Notes: generated by a model not told the origin, from the letters alone. Numbered from the stretch's first letter, positions 1 through 5,853 are shown. The stretch is DNA of 5,853 nt from JBLHLB01 sp047618505 (GCA_047618505.1 JBLHLB010000274.1:1-5853), one strand, 5' to 3'. A program made the numbers and translations.

Positions 1-163
1 ACCCAGAGGGATTCCCCACGACAGCGAAGCGACTCTTCTACGACGAACTCGGCGAGGAATTCCCAGGGAAATCACGCGCCTCCCATTCCAAGCGACAGAG
101 GTCGATCCGGGGAAGTGAATTCTGGAGTGCCGGTCCCATGACGCCAAGAGGGCGAGTCCGTTT
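1..163. other. Left-edge region upstream of the porin gene
   Basis: No gene can be assigned here with confidence. A plus-strand frame is open from base 3 to a TAA at 213-215, giving about 70 residues, so it could be the tail of a gene that starts outside the window. Its composition is basic and low in recognisable structure, its third-position GC is not striking, and it would overlap the porin frame if the porin starts at 164. A purine-rich AGAGGG at 147-152 could be a Shine-Dalgarno element for the ATG at 164. No convincing sigma-70 -35/-10 pair was found. Confidence 0.25.
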
Positions 164-1441
164 ATGCCGGACCCTAGATTTCCCGTCGAACGGCGAGGAA
201 ACCACCCACGCGTAATCAAAACGGGTGCTTTCATTGAATCGGTGCCTTGCTTTTCCTGGGGGTCAACCCCGAACCAGACGACCCAAAGCCAATCACCCAC
301 CGTGCTCCAGACAATCTTCCTTCTCGCAAGTCTTCTGCAACCCACTGTCTCCGGCAATGAGGTCGTGTCCGCCCCAATCTCAGATGAAGAGGTCGCCCCC
401 CCTGAGCGCTTCCGCCTCTACGGCCAAGGACGCATACGCGCCGAAGGTACCTGGGATCAACTCAACGGAACGGACAGGTATCGAGGCCGCATGCGCCTGC
501 GCATCGGCGCACACTATGAAATCGCGGAAGGTCTACGCAGTGAGGTGCGCATGTCCACGGTGAACGACGGTAGCGACGCGCGTTCACCCTACTGGGACTT
601 CGGCGATGGCGCCTCTGGCTTTGCCGGAGCAGAGGTCGCCGTTGACCGCTTCTACCTCGCTTGGGAGGCAAGCGAAGAACTTGATGTTCGTGTTGGCAAG
701 ATCCCCCACGTCTTCTCTGCGCCTCCGATCTTCAGTGAATTCACCTGGGACGCCGACCTCCACCCGGACGGAGTCAGCGCCATTTGGGCACCCCATACAG
801 AGGAGGGCAGCGCGCACCTTGACCTGCGCACAACCGGCATCATCGCCCTGGAAAACAGCGGGGCCAGCGATCCGCACATGTTCGGCGTGCAGGCCAATAT
901 GTGGTTCCCGGTCGATGACAAGCTCGATCTTCAAACTTCTATTGCCTACTCGGACTGGTCCAGCACTGGCGATAGCACTGACCCTGGCACTGGAGGCGGC
1001 GGACTGCTCCCCTCGGGAAACACGCCCGGGAACGGTGGTTTCGGCATCTTTGACGCCTTCGTCGCCGCCACCTATGACGGTGGTCCGATGGGACGAACCC
1101 AGGGCTTTGTGCAGGTCATGCGCAACGTCGACGACGACAGCGGCGAGGACTCGGGCTTCGCCCTTGGGGCCAAGCTTGGGAACAACAGCAACCAAGGCGA
1201 TTGGAGTCTCTTCGGTGGAGTCTTCGATGTGGAGGCCAACGCGCTCTATGGGCCCGTTAGTCAAGACGACACGCCCCTGCCCGGCACCGGAAATGGGGCT
1301 GGTCAAAGCGGATACATTTTCGGTACCGAGTACACTTGGAAGGAAGGTGTCGGCATCCGCGTCTGGGCTCTCGCCACGGATGTAGAAGCGGCTGAGGATC
1401 CCTTTCGTGTGCGCTTCGACGTGACCTTCAACCTGCTCTAA
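164..1441 (+). CDS. Putative outer-membrane porin (Porin_5-like beta-barrel)
   Basis: The product is probably an outer-membrane beta-barrel channel; the substrate is unknown. From the ATG at 164 it is 425 aa. The barrel region starts near residue 83 (FRLYGQGRIRAEGTW) and alternates polar and hydrophobic residues, with Gly/Asp-rich turns, to the end. The run DRFYLAWEASEELDVRVGK, then a Trp-Asp-Ala-Asp-Leu-His-Pro-Asp-Gly segment, resembles the Porin_5 pattern of a barrel strand followed by the 'wD.Dl.p.G' motif. The C-terminus (RVRFDVTFNLL) looks like a final barrel strand. The start is uncertain. ATG 164 has AGAGGG 11 bases upstream, but the only signal-peptide-like stretch (VLQTIFLLASLLQPTVSG) begins at an in-frame GTG at 302. 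That would give a 379-aa precursor but lacks a nearby ribosome-binding site and a basic n-region. The gene stands alone and converges with the minus-strand pair. Family assignment rests on reading motifs, not on an alignment. Confidence 0.8.
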   Translation: MPDPRFPVERRGNHPRVIKTGAFIESVPCFSWGSTPNQTTQSQSPTVLQTIFLLASLLQPTVSGNEVVSAPISDEEVAPPERFRLYGQGRIRAEGTWDQLNGTDRYRGRMRLRIGAHYEIAEGLRSEVRMSTVNDGSDARSPYWDFGDGASGFAGAEVAVDRFYLAWEASEELDVRVGKIPHVFSAPPIFSEFTWDADLHPDGVSAIWAPHTEEGSAHLDLRTTGIIALENSGASDPHMFGVQANMWFPVDDKLDLQTSIAYSDWSSTGDSTDPGTGGGGLLPSGNTPGNGGFGIFDAFVAATYDGGPMGRTQGFVQVMRNVDDDSGEDSGFALGAKLGNNSNQGDWSLFGGVFDVEANALYGPVSQDDTPLPGTGNGAGQSGYIFGTEYTWKEGVGIRVWALATDVEAAEDPFRVRFDVTFNLL

Positions 1442-1507
1442 TCCGTACTCGCCCTCGGCCTATCGGGCACGTGGCTCTCACTCGCTGACGGGGTCTATTC
1501 TGCGTTC

Positions 1508-1552
1508 CATCCGGTTTTCTTAGCGACTCTCTTCGTCGCCGAGAACCGGATG
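1508..1552. terminator. Nested hairpin between convergent genes
   Basis: The left arm CATCCGGTTTTC (1508-1519) pairs with the right arm GAGAACCGGATG (1541-1552) over 12 positions, with one G-T wobble. Inside it a second stem, GCGAC (1523-1527) with GTCGC (1535-1539), closes a 7-base loop. It lies 67 bp after the porin stop and 96 bp beyond the end of the Cys-cluster gene, which is where a bidirectional terminator would be expected. No T-run follows either arm, so it is not a canonical intrinsic terminator; it may protect 3' ends or act with Rho. The rest of the 1442-1647 gap shows nothing else I can name. Confidence 0.55.
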
Positions 1553-1647
1553 AAATGGAGTGTAGTGTTGGGCCCAGTAAGACCAGCGTGCACCGGCGAC
1601 ACCTCCACACGCTGCAGCGAACCGATTGGAGCCGCTGCGATGACGTG

Positions 1648-2499
1648 TTAGGTCGAAGCCGAACCGTGCTGTCCCCTTCGGCTCGCGATCTGTTCGCTGA
1701 GGCGGCCGTAGGAGATGGGCCAAGACAGTTCTTGAGTGAGCGCTTGTAGCTGGTCCACAACATGGGAGGCGCGCTCCTCGCGCTCCGTGGGGTTGGTTCC
1801 AAACGCCCTAAGGATGCAGGTCAGTGGCCGACCTGAACCTGCCCGGCAACGACCTTCGCTACCTGGCCCTGCTCCGCGCCATGGGCAGCCCGCCCCAGGC
1901 TCCGCCGCCTGCAGGGGCTGACCGGCGCGCGCCAAGATCCAGTCCGCCTCGAGCCCGCCCACGAAGTGTTGCGAGTCCTCCCCCGCGGGACGAGAACAGG
2001 TGCTTTGCACTTCGCATCGACTGGATTCCGCCACCCAAGTTGCGGTCAGCTCGTGGGCCAAGGAGTCCAGGCGTTTGAAGGCCAGCTCGCGCTTCTCTTT
2101 GCTGACCATGATGGCGATCCCCGGACAGGTCGAGCGGGCACGTTCAAAGCCTGCCCTGTCACCTAGAACCGACGGCCAATGCGGGAATGCGCGGCAGTGC
2201 TCCGGCCGCGCAGAGTAAACGCTGCACTCGTTGTGACCCTCAAGAAGCGTGCAGCGACCATCTCCATGTTCCGCTAGAGCCTCGAGCGGTTGGCCTCGAT
2301 TGGCACCGGGTCGGGGATCGGGAACAACACGCATGTGCTGCGTGCGAAAGCCCGCGCTGGAGAGTCCCTTCGCTGCCGCCATGGCATCTACTTCCCCATC
2401 AGTCACCCAGACATAGCCCCCGGGCGCGCTGCAACAACGCCCAGAACGTCGGCAGGCCCAGGTGAAGGGTACGACGGCGGAGACTGAATCGGCGGGCAT
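1648..2499 (-). CDS. Double Cys-cluster (YkgJ/CxxCxxCC-like) protein
   Basis: This is a 283-aa soluble protein with no signal peptide or membrane segment. The YkgJ family is thought to chelate zinc or iron; its exact role is unknown. Domain 1 (about residues 10-128) begins with CRRSGRCC (16-23), continues through GGYVWVTDGEVDAMA, then Cys83 (GRCTLL), Cys92 (ECSVY), RPEHCRAFPHWP (Cys102) and CPG (Cys125), the usual YkgJ order. Ser19 (TCT codon) replaces the second Cys of CxxCxxCC. Domain 2 (about 160-270) repeats the plan in the style of a second subfamily: Cys162 and Cys168, GGLEADWIL, GCPW (Cys205), GRCRAGSGRPLTC (Cys218, Cys228), then a terminal ISYGRLSEQIA. It also has a degenerate first cluster (CxxxxxCS). 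The start at ATG 2499 lies just before the first conserved region and within a 14-bp repeat; an in-frame GTG at 2541 is the alternative. No clear ribosome-binding site precedes either. It follows the kinase gene on the same strand and is probably co-transcribed with it. Confidence 0.8.
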   Translation of the reverse strand: MPADSVSAVVPFTWACRRSGRCCSAPGGYVWVTDGEVDAMAAAKGLSSAGFRTQHMRVVPDPRPGANRGQPLEALAEHGDGRCTLLEGHNECSVYSARPEHCRAFPHWPSVLGDRAGFERARSTCPGIAIMVSKEKRELAFKRLDSLAHELTATWVAESSRCEVQSTCSRPAGEDSQHFVGGLEADWILARAGQPLQAAEPGAGCPWRGAGPGSEGRCRAGSGRPLTCILRAFGTNPTEREERASHVVDQLQALTQELSWPISYGRLSEQIASRRGQHGSAST

Positions 2500-2556
2500 G
2501 AATCGGCGGGTTGGGGTCGGCGGGCACAGGTCGGCGGGCACAGGTCGGCGCTGGTA
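2487..2556. repeat. 14-bp tandem repeat, five copies, at the Cys-cluster gene start
   Basis: The unit on the plus strand is GGTCGGCGGGCACA. Copies lie in exact 14-base register: 2487-2500 (AATCGGCGGGCATG), 2501-2514 (AATCGGCGGGTTGG), 2515-2528 and 2529-2542 (both perfect), and 2543-2556 (GGTCGGCGCTGGTA, decayed second half). The array fills nearly all of the gap between the kinase stop (2561) and the downstream gene, and overlaps that gene's first codons. Read on the minus strand, each well-kept copy puts GTG or ATG in front of CCCGCCGA. The initiation codon at 2499 therefore sits in the leftmost copy, and an in-frame GTG sits three units (42 bp) upstream at 2541. Fourteen is not a multiple of three, so a gain or loss of one copy would change which upstream start is in frame. 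Confidence 0.9.
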
Positions 2557-2560
2557 AGTC

Positions 2561-3646
2561 TCAGCGGCGTCGACGTCGAATGGGTGCCGCCTTCGATCGC
2601 CGCTTCGCCTCAGCACCGAAGTCCATCTCATCACGCCCGCGCAGTTGCTGCTCGATATCGGCGATCAGTTCATCGAAGCCCTGATAGCGATCCTCGACAT
2701 CCTTGGCGACCATCTTCTCAATGAAGTAGTGCAGGTGCGGGGAGATCCCGCGTCCCTTGAGTTCAGGGGATGAGAGGGAGTCCATGACTTGCTTGCGCAG
2801 AATCTCACCGTCGTCTGACCCCTCAAAGGGCAGGTGACCGACGACAAGGTGAAAGAGCGAAACCCCAAGAGAATAAACATCGGAACGGGAGTCCGCCATG
2901 GCCGCGCCGCGCGCCTGCTCCGGTGAGAGATAGGCGGCAGTTCCAACGGTTGTCTCACTTGCATCTGAGGCCTCGCCCCCCGCCGCTTCTCCCATGACGC
3001 TAACCGCGAATCCGAGGTCGATCAGCTTGACCTTGTTGTCCTTGGTGATCATCACATTGCCCGGCTTGACGTCACGGTGGACAACGCCTTCACCGGAGAG
3101 ATAGCGCAGGGCCTCGGCCGCCCCGAGGATCACACGCAGGGCTTCTTCCTCCGTGAATGCGCCGCGCTCGTCTAGCAACTCCAAGGCCGTGTGACCTTCG
3201 ATGTATTCAAGCATCGAGAAGAAGGTATTCCCGCTTCGGGCCACACCGGAGCAACTGATCAAATTGGGGTGCGACAATTTCTGCAACAGACGCGCCTCGG
3301 CAATGAAGGCCTTGCGTGTTGGTGCGTGGGCGGTGGATGCCGGCTGGAGGACCTTGAGCGCCACGGTTTGGCCCCGCTGTCCCTGTCGCACGTCTGCCGC
3401 CTTGAAAACGTCAGCGGTCCCACCAGTGCCGATCTTCCCCAGGACATCAAAGCCCGGTAGCTCAGGTATTTCCCCGGCGCGCGTGCGGCGCATCTCATCG
3501 ACCTTTTCCTCACTCCATCCCAGATCCTCGATCAGGAGATCGTCGAGGGTCGCCCCCTCCTTCAGCCGCGGCACAAGTTGCTGTGCCTCGGTCCGCGAGA
3601 GGTGCTCGCGGTGCACCAAGAGGGCCAGGAATTCGACGTCGTTCAT
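2561..3646 (-). CDS. Hanks-type serine/threonine protein kinase
   Basis: This cytosolic protein kinase of 361 aa from ATG 3646 phosphorylates Ser/Thr on unknown targets. Residues 1-65 form a charged helical region (LLVHREHLSRTEAQQLV, then DDLLIEDLGWSEEKVDEM) reminiscent of the small N-terminal domains of GspE/MshE-type proteins. The kinase domain follows: Gly-rich loop GKIGTGGTADVF (70-81), catalytic Lys98 in VALKVL, helix-C Glu117 in FIAEARLL, catalytic loop HRDVKPGN (190-197), metal-binding DLG (210-212, in place of DFG), activation segment with VGTAAYLSPEQ (234-244), DVYSLGV (256-262) and the distal Arg320. All catalytic residues are present, so it should be active. It ends in a basic tail (KRRSKAAPIRRRRR). 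There is no transmembrane segment or sensor domain, unlike PknB/PASTA kinases. A TTG at 3667 would add seven residues; ATG 3646 is preferred. It is first of a two-gene minus-strand unit with the Cys-cluster gene. Confidence 0.95.
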   Translation of the reverse strand: MNDVEFLALLVHREHLSRTEAQQLVPRLKEGATLDDLLIEDLGWSEEKVDEMRRTRAGEIPELPGFDVLGKIGTGGTADVFKAADVRQGQRGQTVALKVLQPASTAHAPTRKAFIAEARLLQKLSHPNLISCSGVARSGNTFFSMLEYIEGHTALELLDERGAFTEEEALRVILGAAEALRYLSGEGVVHRDVKPGNVMITKDNKVKLIDLGFAVSVMGEAAGGEASDASETTVGTAAYLSPEQARGAAMADSRSDVYSLGVSLFHLVVGHLPFEGSDDGEILRKQVMDSLSSPELKGRGISPHLHYFIEKMVAKDVEDRYQGFDELIADIEQQLRGRDEMDFGAEAKRRSKAAPIRRRRR

Positions 3647-3954
3647 ACGGCTCGTGGATCGGCCCAAAACGGACTGGATATGAGCCGCGCGGGCCCTGGG
3701 GGGGTGAAAACTGATTCCGCCGCCGAAGCGGACCAGCCGTGGGTGAGCCGTCCCGAACTGTGGGACGAACGCGGGAACTCAATTTTTCGACCGGATGAGA
3801 TCGGAACGGTCCCCGACCCCACCAATGGGCCCACGATAGACAGCCAGACAGGCTACGCAAGCCCTAGGCGGGGACGGCACACCGACCGAGGAGCCCCAAG
3901 GGCACAGATTGGCGGGTCGCACCCGGGGCGCAAGCCCGCTATTCTGCCGGTCCA
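3647..3954. promoter_or_regulatory. Divergent intergenic region between kinase and foldase genes
   Basis: This 308-bp stretch lies between two outward-pointing genes and must hold the promoters of both, though I could not pick a convincing -35/-10 pair for either. A small inverted repeat, CGTCCC (3749-3754) and GGGACG (3762-3767) around a 7-base loop, is the clearest structure and could be an operator or a leader hairpin. TATTCT at 3940-3945 resembles a -10 box but sits only 9 bases before ATG 3955 and lacks a -35 box at normal spacing. No Shine-Dalgarno motif precedes ATG 3955. Open frames crossing the region on both strands show no protein-like composition and look like chance ORFs of GC-rich DNA. 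Confidence 0.45.
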
Positions 3955-5439
3955 ATGCAGTGCCCTCCCCCCAGCTACGTCGGCCTTCGACGAGTCCTCT
4001 CCCCGCGCCTCCCGGGCGTGCTCCTGTCGCTCCTGCTGTGCACCAGCGCCCAAGCCCAGGTCCCCGCCGAAGCCGCGACCGGTGACGGGGATCAAGGGAA
4101 TGTCCAGGAAGCCTCAACACCTATCATCGCCCGCGGCAAAGGTCTCTCGATCACCCGCGCTGAATTCCTACCGATCCTCCTGGATCGCTTCGGCATGACC
4201 AGCTCCGGGCGAGATCTCCTGCGCCTGCTCCTGAGCGCCAAGGTGCTCGATGAGGTCAGTCGCGAAGAAGGCCTGGTCATATCGGCGGAGGAAGTCACCC
4301 GCCGCTGGCGCGAACTCGACGCCGATGTGCGTGAGAGTGGCGGCGAAGGCGGCATCGACGCCGAGATCGCGCGCCGCGGAATCGACCTGGAGAAGTTCCG
4401 CGACTACCTACGGCTGCAGCTCGTTCAGGAAGAGCTCACCCGCCGCGCCCTGAAGCTCGATCCCGGCGCCGAAGTCTCTCCGGACAGCCAGGAAATTTGG
4501 TTGGGTGAGACCCTCGCACGCCGGGGCCACGAAGACCTGCCCCCGCCCTGGAGCGACGGAATCGTTTCGCGCTGCGGTGGTGTCTCGGTCAGCGCGGAAG
4601 AGCTTGGCTCCGAACTCCTAGCGAACCTCGAATCCGTCGACATTCGTGAAACAGCCTGGCACATGTTGCTTCTTCACAGCCTGGAGCGTCGCTTGCCGGA
4701 CCTGTCGGCCGAAGCGCGCACCGAGGCCATGGGAGACGAGCTGGAACGCCGTCGCCTCAAGGCCGAGGCCGGCGCCGCAAGTCAGGGGCAAATGGTCTCC
4801 TTCCAGGATCTATTGCGCGCCCGGGGAACGAGCCTCGACGCCCTGGGCCGCGACCCCTCGGTTGCGATCGCTGCCTTGACACGGCTTGCGGTGGATCGCT
4901 CCTTTGACGCTGCGGGACTCAAGCGCGCCTATGGAGCCGAGCGCGACTTCTTTGATGGACGCTTTGGTGTCGCCCTGCAGACCCACGCGATCTTCCTCTT
5001 GGCGGCGGAGACCAAGAACGATCTGATCAAGCTGACCTTTGTCGAAGCCGACGCCGAGCTGAACAAGGTCAAGGACGACCTGCAGGACGTGGACGCCTTC
5101 CGCGCCTATGCCATGCGCAACTCCCAGGACCCCGCCTCCCAGGCGAACCAAGGCGCCCTGGGTTGGATTTCACGTTTGGACCCACGCTTCCCCGATGGAA
5201 TTCGCACCCCTCTGTTTCGCTTCTATGATGAGCTTCCCGCCGACGGCAAGACCGTTGCCGGTACCGGCGTCGTGATCGGGCCCGTGCGTTTCCCCACCGG
5301 CAGCGCGCTCCTCCACGTCTCCGCCATCCGCCCTGTTCCGGGTTGGAAGGACATGCAGGTCATCGTGCACGAAGAACTCCGCCGCCGCCTGATCGAAGAG
5401 CTGATGCCCGTTGGCGAGATCGAACTCGTCGTGCGCTGA
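3955..5439 (+). CDS. Exported SurA/PpiC-like peptidyl-prolyl cis-trans isomerase
   Basis: This 494-aa secreted foldase or chaperone probably acts in the periplasm, where such proteins help fold outer-membrane and exported proteins. A Sec signal peptide is visible: basic LRR (11-13), hydrophobic GVLLSLLLCTSAQA (21-34), likely cut after AQA at 34. Residues about 56-166 look like a SurA N-terminal chaperone region: IIARGKGLSITRAEFLPIL, then a Leu-rich helix, ISAEEVTRRWREL, and GIDLEKFRDYLRLQLVQEEL. A second, more divergent copy of this plan seems to occupy about 203-320 (IVSRCGGVSVSAEELGSELL, helices, FQDLLRARGTSLDAL). The C-terminal part (about 342-460) fits a parvulin/PpiC domain: THAIFLLA, an Ala/Asp-rich helix, AFRAYAMRNSQDPASQ, GALGWISR, then VVIGPVRFPTGSALLHVSAI. 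Catalysis is not assured because conservation is weak (NQGALGW rather than the usual GGDLGW). It is followed 49 bp later by BMC-P genes. ATG 3955 is chosen because it leads directly into the signal peptide. Confidence 0.85.
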   Translation: MQCPPPSYVGLRRVLSPRLPGVLLSLLLCTSAQAQVPAEAATGDGDQGNVQEASTPIIARGKGLSITRAEFLPILLDRFGMTSSGRDLLRLLLSAKVLDEVSREEGLVISAEEVTRRWRELDADVRESGGEGGIDAEIARRGIDLEKFRDYLRLQLVQEELTRRALKLDPGAEVSPDSQEIWLGETLARRGHEDLPPPWSDGIVSRCGGVSVSAEELGSELLANLESVDIRETAWHMLLLHSLERRLPDLSAEARTEAMGDELERRRLKAEAGAASQGQMVSFQDLLRARGTSLDALGRDPSVAIAALTRLAVDRSFDAAGLKRAYGAERDFFDGRFGVALQTHAIFLLAAETKNDLIKLTFVEADAELNKVKDDLQDVDAFRAYAMRNSQDPASQANQGALGWISRLDPRFPDGIRTPLFRFYDELPADGKTVAGTGVVIGPVRFPTGSALLHVSAIRPVPGWKDMQVIVHEELRRRLIEELMPVGEIELVVR

Positions 5440-5488
5440 TCAGTCGGTCGCTAGCTCCAACCACAAGGGCCCCAGCCCCCACACCGCA

Positions 5489-5782
5489 ATGTTGATCGGA
5501 AGAGTCGTCGGAAGTGTCGTCGCGAGTCAGAAGGACGAGAAACTTGAGAACCTCAAGTTGCTCGTGCTCCAAATCCACGACCACCAGAACGAACCCAAGC
5601 CTCAGTACGTGGTCGCCGTCGACTCCGTCCAGGCCGGCGTGGGCGACATGGTTCTCTACGCCGCGGGATCCAGCGCACGCCAGACCACCCTCACGGATGG
5701 CAAGCCCTGCGACGCCGTGATCATGGCAATCGTCGACAGCTGGGATGTCGGTGGTGAGAACGTCTACGAGAAGTGGCGCTAG
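5489..5782 (+). CDS. Bacterial microcompartment vertex protein BMC-P (EutN/CcmL family)
   Basis: This is a complete 97-aa pentameric shell protein that caps the vertices of polyhedral microcompartments; the length is normal for the family. Family hallmarks run in order: the N-terminal strand MLIGRVVGSVVASQ, the helix/strand KLENLKLLVLQIHD, the conserved VAVDSVQAGVGDMVLYA segment, the GSSARQT motif around residues 60-66, and the C-terminal CDAVIMAIVDSW strand ending in GGENVYEKWR. The start at ATG 5489 aligns the protein with the family; the longer frame back to 5411 overlaps the foldase stop and adds a non-homologous tail. No close Shine-Dalgarno is seen (AAGGG at 5465-5469 is 19 bases away). 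It is followed after 6 bp by a paralogous BMC-P gene, so the two are translated as a unit. The specific compartment type cannot be told from this gene alone. Confidence 0.95.
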   Translation: MLIGRVVGSVVASQKDEKLENLKLLVLQIHDHQNEPKPQYVVAVDSVQAGVGDMVLYAAGSSARQTTLTDGKPCDAVIMAIVDSWDVGGENVYEKWR

Positions 5783-5788
5783 AAGCCC

Positions 5789-5853
5789 ATGTACCTCGGA
5801 CGAGTCATCGGACGCGTAGTAGCGTCGCATCAGTACGAAGGCCTGGAGGGCGT
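5789..5853 (+). CDS. Second BMC-P vertex protein, N-terminal fragment cut by window edge
   Basis: Only the first 21 codons plus a partial Val codon are present: MYLGRVIGRVVASHQYEGLE and onward. Twelve of the first 21 residues match the preceding BMC-P at the same positions, including the Gly-Arg-Val, Val-Val-Ala-Ser and Leu-Glu positions, so it is a tandem paralogue of the EutN/CcmL family. The start codon lies 6 bp after the previous stop, with AGAAG at 5781-5785 as a weak ribosome-binding site 3 bases upstream. The gene continues beyond 5853. Multiple non-identical BMC-P genes in a row are common in planctomycete/verrucomicrobial-type and some myxobacterial microcompartment loci. Confidence 0.9.
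   Translation, partial: MYLGRVIGRVVASHQYEGLEG

Noticed and set aside
3..215. Open plus-strand frame at the left edge, possible C-terminus of an upstream gene
   Set aside because: Only about 70 residues, basic and without recognisable motifs; it overlaps the porin frame and has no strong codon bias, so it is not called as a gene.
584..1306. 240-codon minus-strand open frame opposite the porin
   Set aside because: It lies wholly antisense to a frame with clear barrel features and shows no family motif; typical mirror ORF in GC-rich DNA.
2500..2634. Longer start (ATG 2634) for the Cys-cluster gene
   Set aside because: It would overlap the kinase C-terminus by over 70 bp and translate the 14-bp repeat; the added residues are Arg/Pro-rich and out of family, so ATG 2499 is preferred.
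3940..3945. TATTCT as a -10 box for the foldase gene
   Set aside because: It is only 9 bases from the start codon and the best -35-like TTGGCG (3909-3914) is 25 bases away, outside normal spacing.
3578..4198. 206-codon plus-strand frame spanning the divergent intergenic region
   Set aside because: It runs antisense to the kinase N-terminus and then overlaps the foldase signal peptide in another frame, with Pro/Ser/Arg-rich low-complexity composition.
5360..5830. 156-codon minus-strand frame opposite the BMC-P genes
   Set aside because: It is antisense to two strongly recognised BMC-P frames and its sequence mirrors their GC-rich codons; no independent motif.

Overview
The window is GC-rich, gene-dense bacterial DNA from an organism with an outer membrane. 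It holds an outer-membrane porin-like protein and a Sec-exported parvulin-type foldase, together with a Hanks-type Ser/Thr kinase and bacterial microcompartment (BMC) vertex proteins. This mix is most familiar from Planctomycetota and related PVC bacteria. BMC-bearing Myxococcota or another environmental phylum remain possible. No rRNA or other phylogenetic marker is present, so this placement is inference.

Layout, left to right. A plus-strand gene (164-1441) encodes a putative porin of the Porin_5 type. It converges on a minus-strand pair read from right to left: a soluble Ser/Thr protein kinase (3646 down to 2561), followed after 61 bp by a protein with two successive Cys-rich CxxCxxCC/YkgJ-like metal-binding domains (2499 down to 1648). 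A nested hairpin (1508-1552) lies between the convergent genes and probably ends transcription from one or both sides. The gap between the kinase and the Cys-cluster gene is filled by a 14-bp tandem repeat (2487-2556). The last copy of this repeat supplies the ATG of the Cys-cluster gene.

After a roughly 300-bp divergent intergenic region, plus-strand genes resume. The first (3955-5439) is a secreted SurA/PpiC-like peptidyl-prolyl isomerase with an apparently duplicated SurA_N-like region. It is followed 49 bp later by a complete BMC-P (EutN/CcmL family) shell vertex protein (5489-5782). Six bp further on, a second, paralogous BMC-P begins (5789) and is cut by the window edge. Tandem BMC-P genes are typical of planctomycete/verrucomicrobial-type BMC loci (sugar or aldehyde-processing compartments), so this window probably ends at the left border of such a locus. 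The encapsulated enzymes and hexameric shell genes would lie beyond 5853.

Functionally there appear to be three modules: an envelope module (porin, and possibly the foldase that could serve outer-membrane proteins), a signalling/metal-binding pair (kinase and double Cys-cluster protein), and the start of a microcompartment operon. No mobile element, CRISPR array, tRNA or rRNA was seen.
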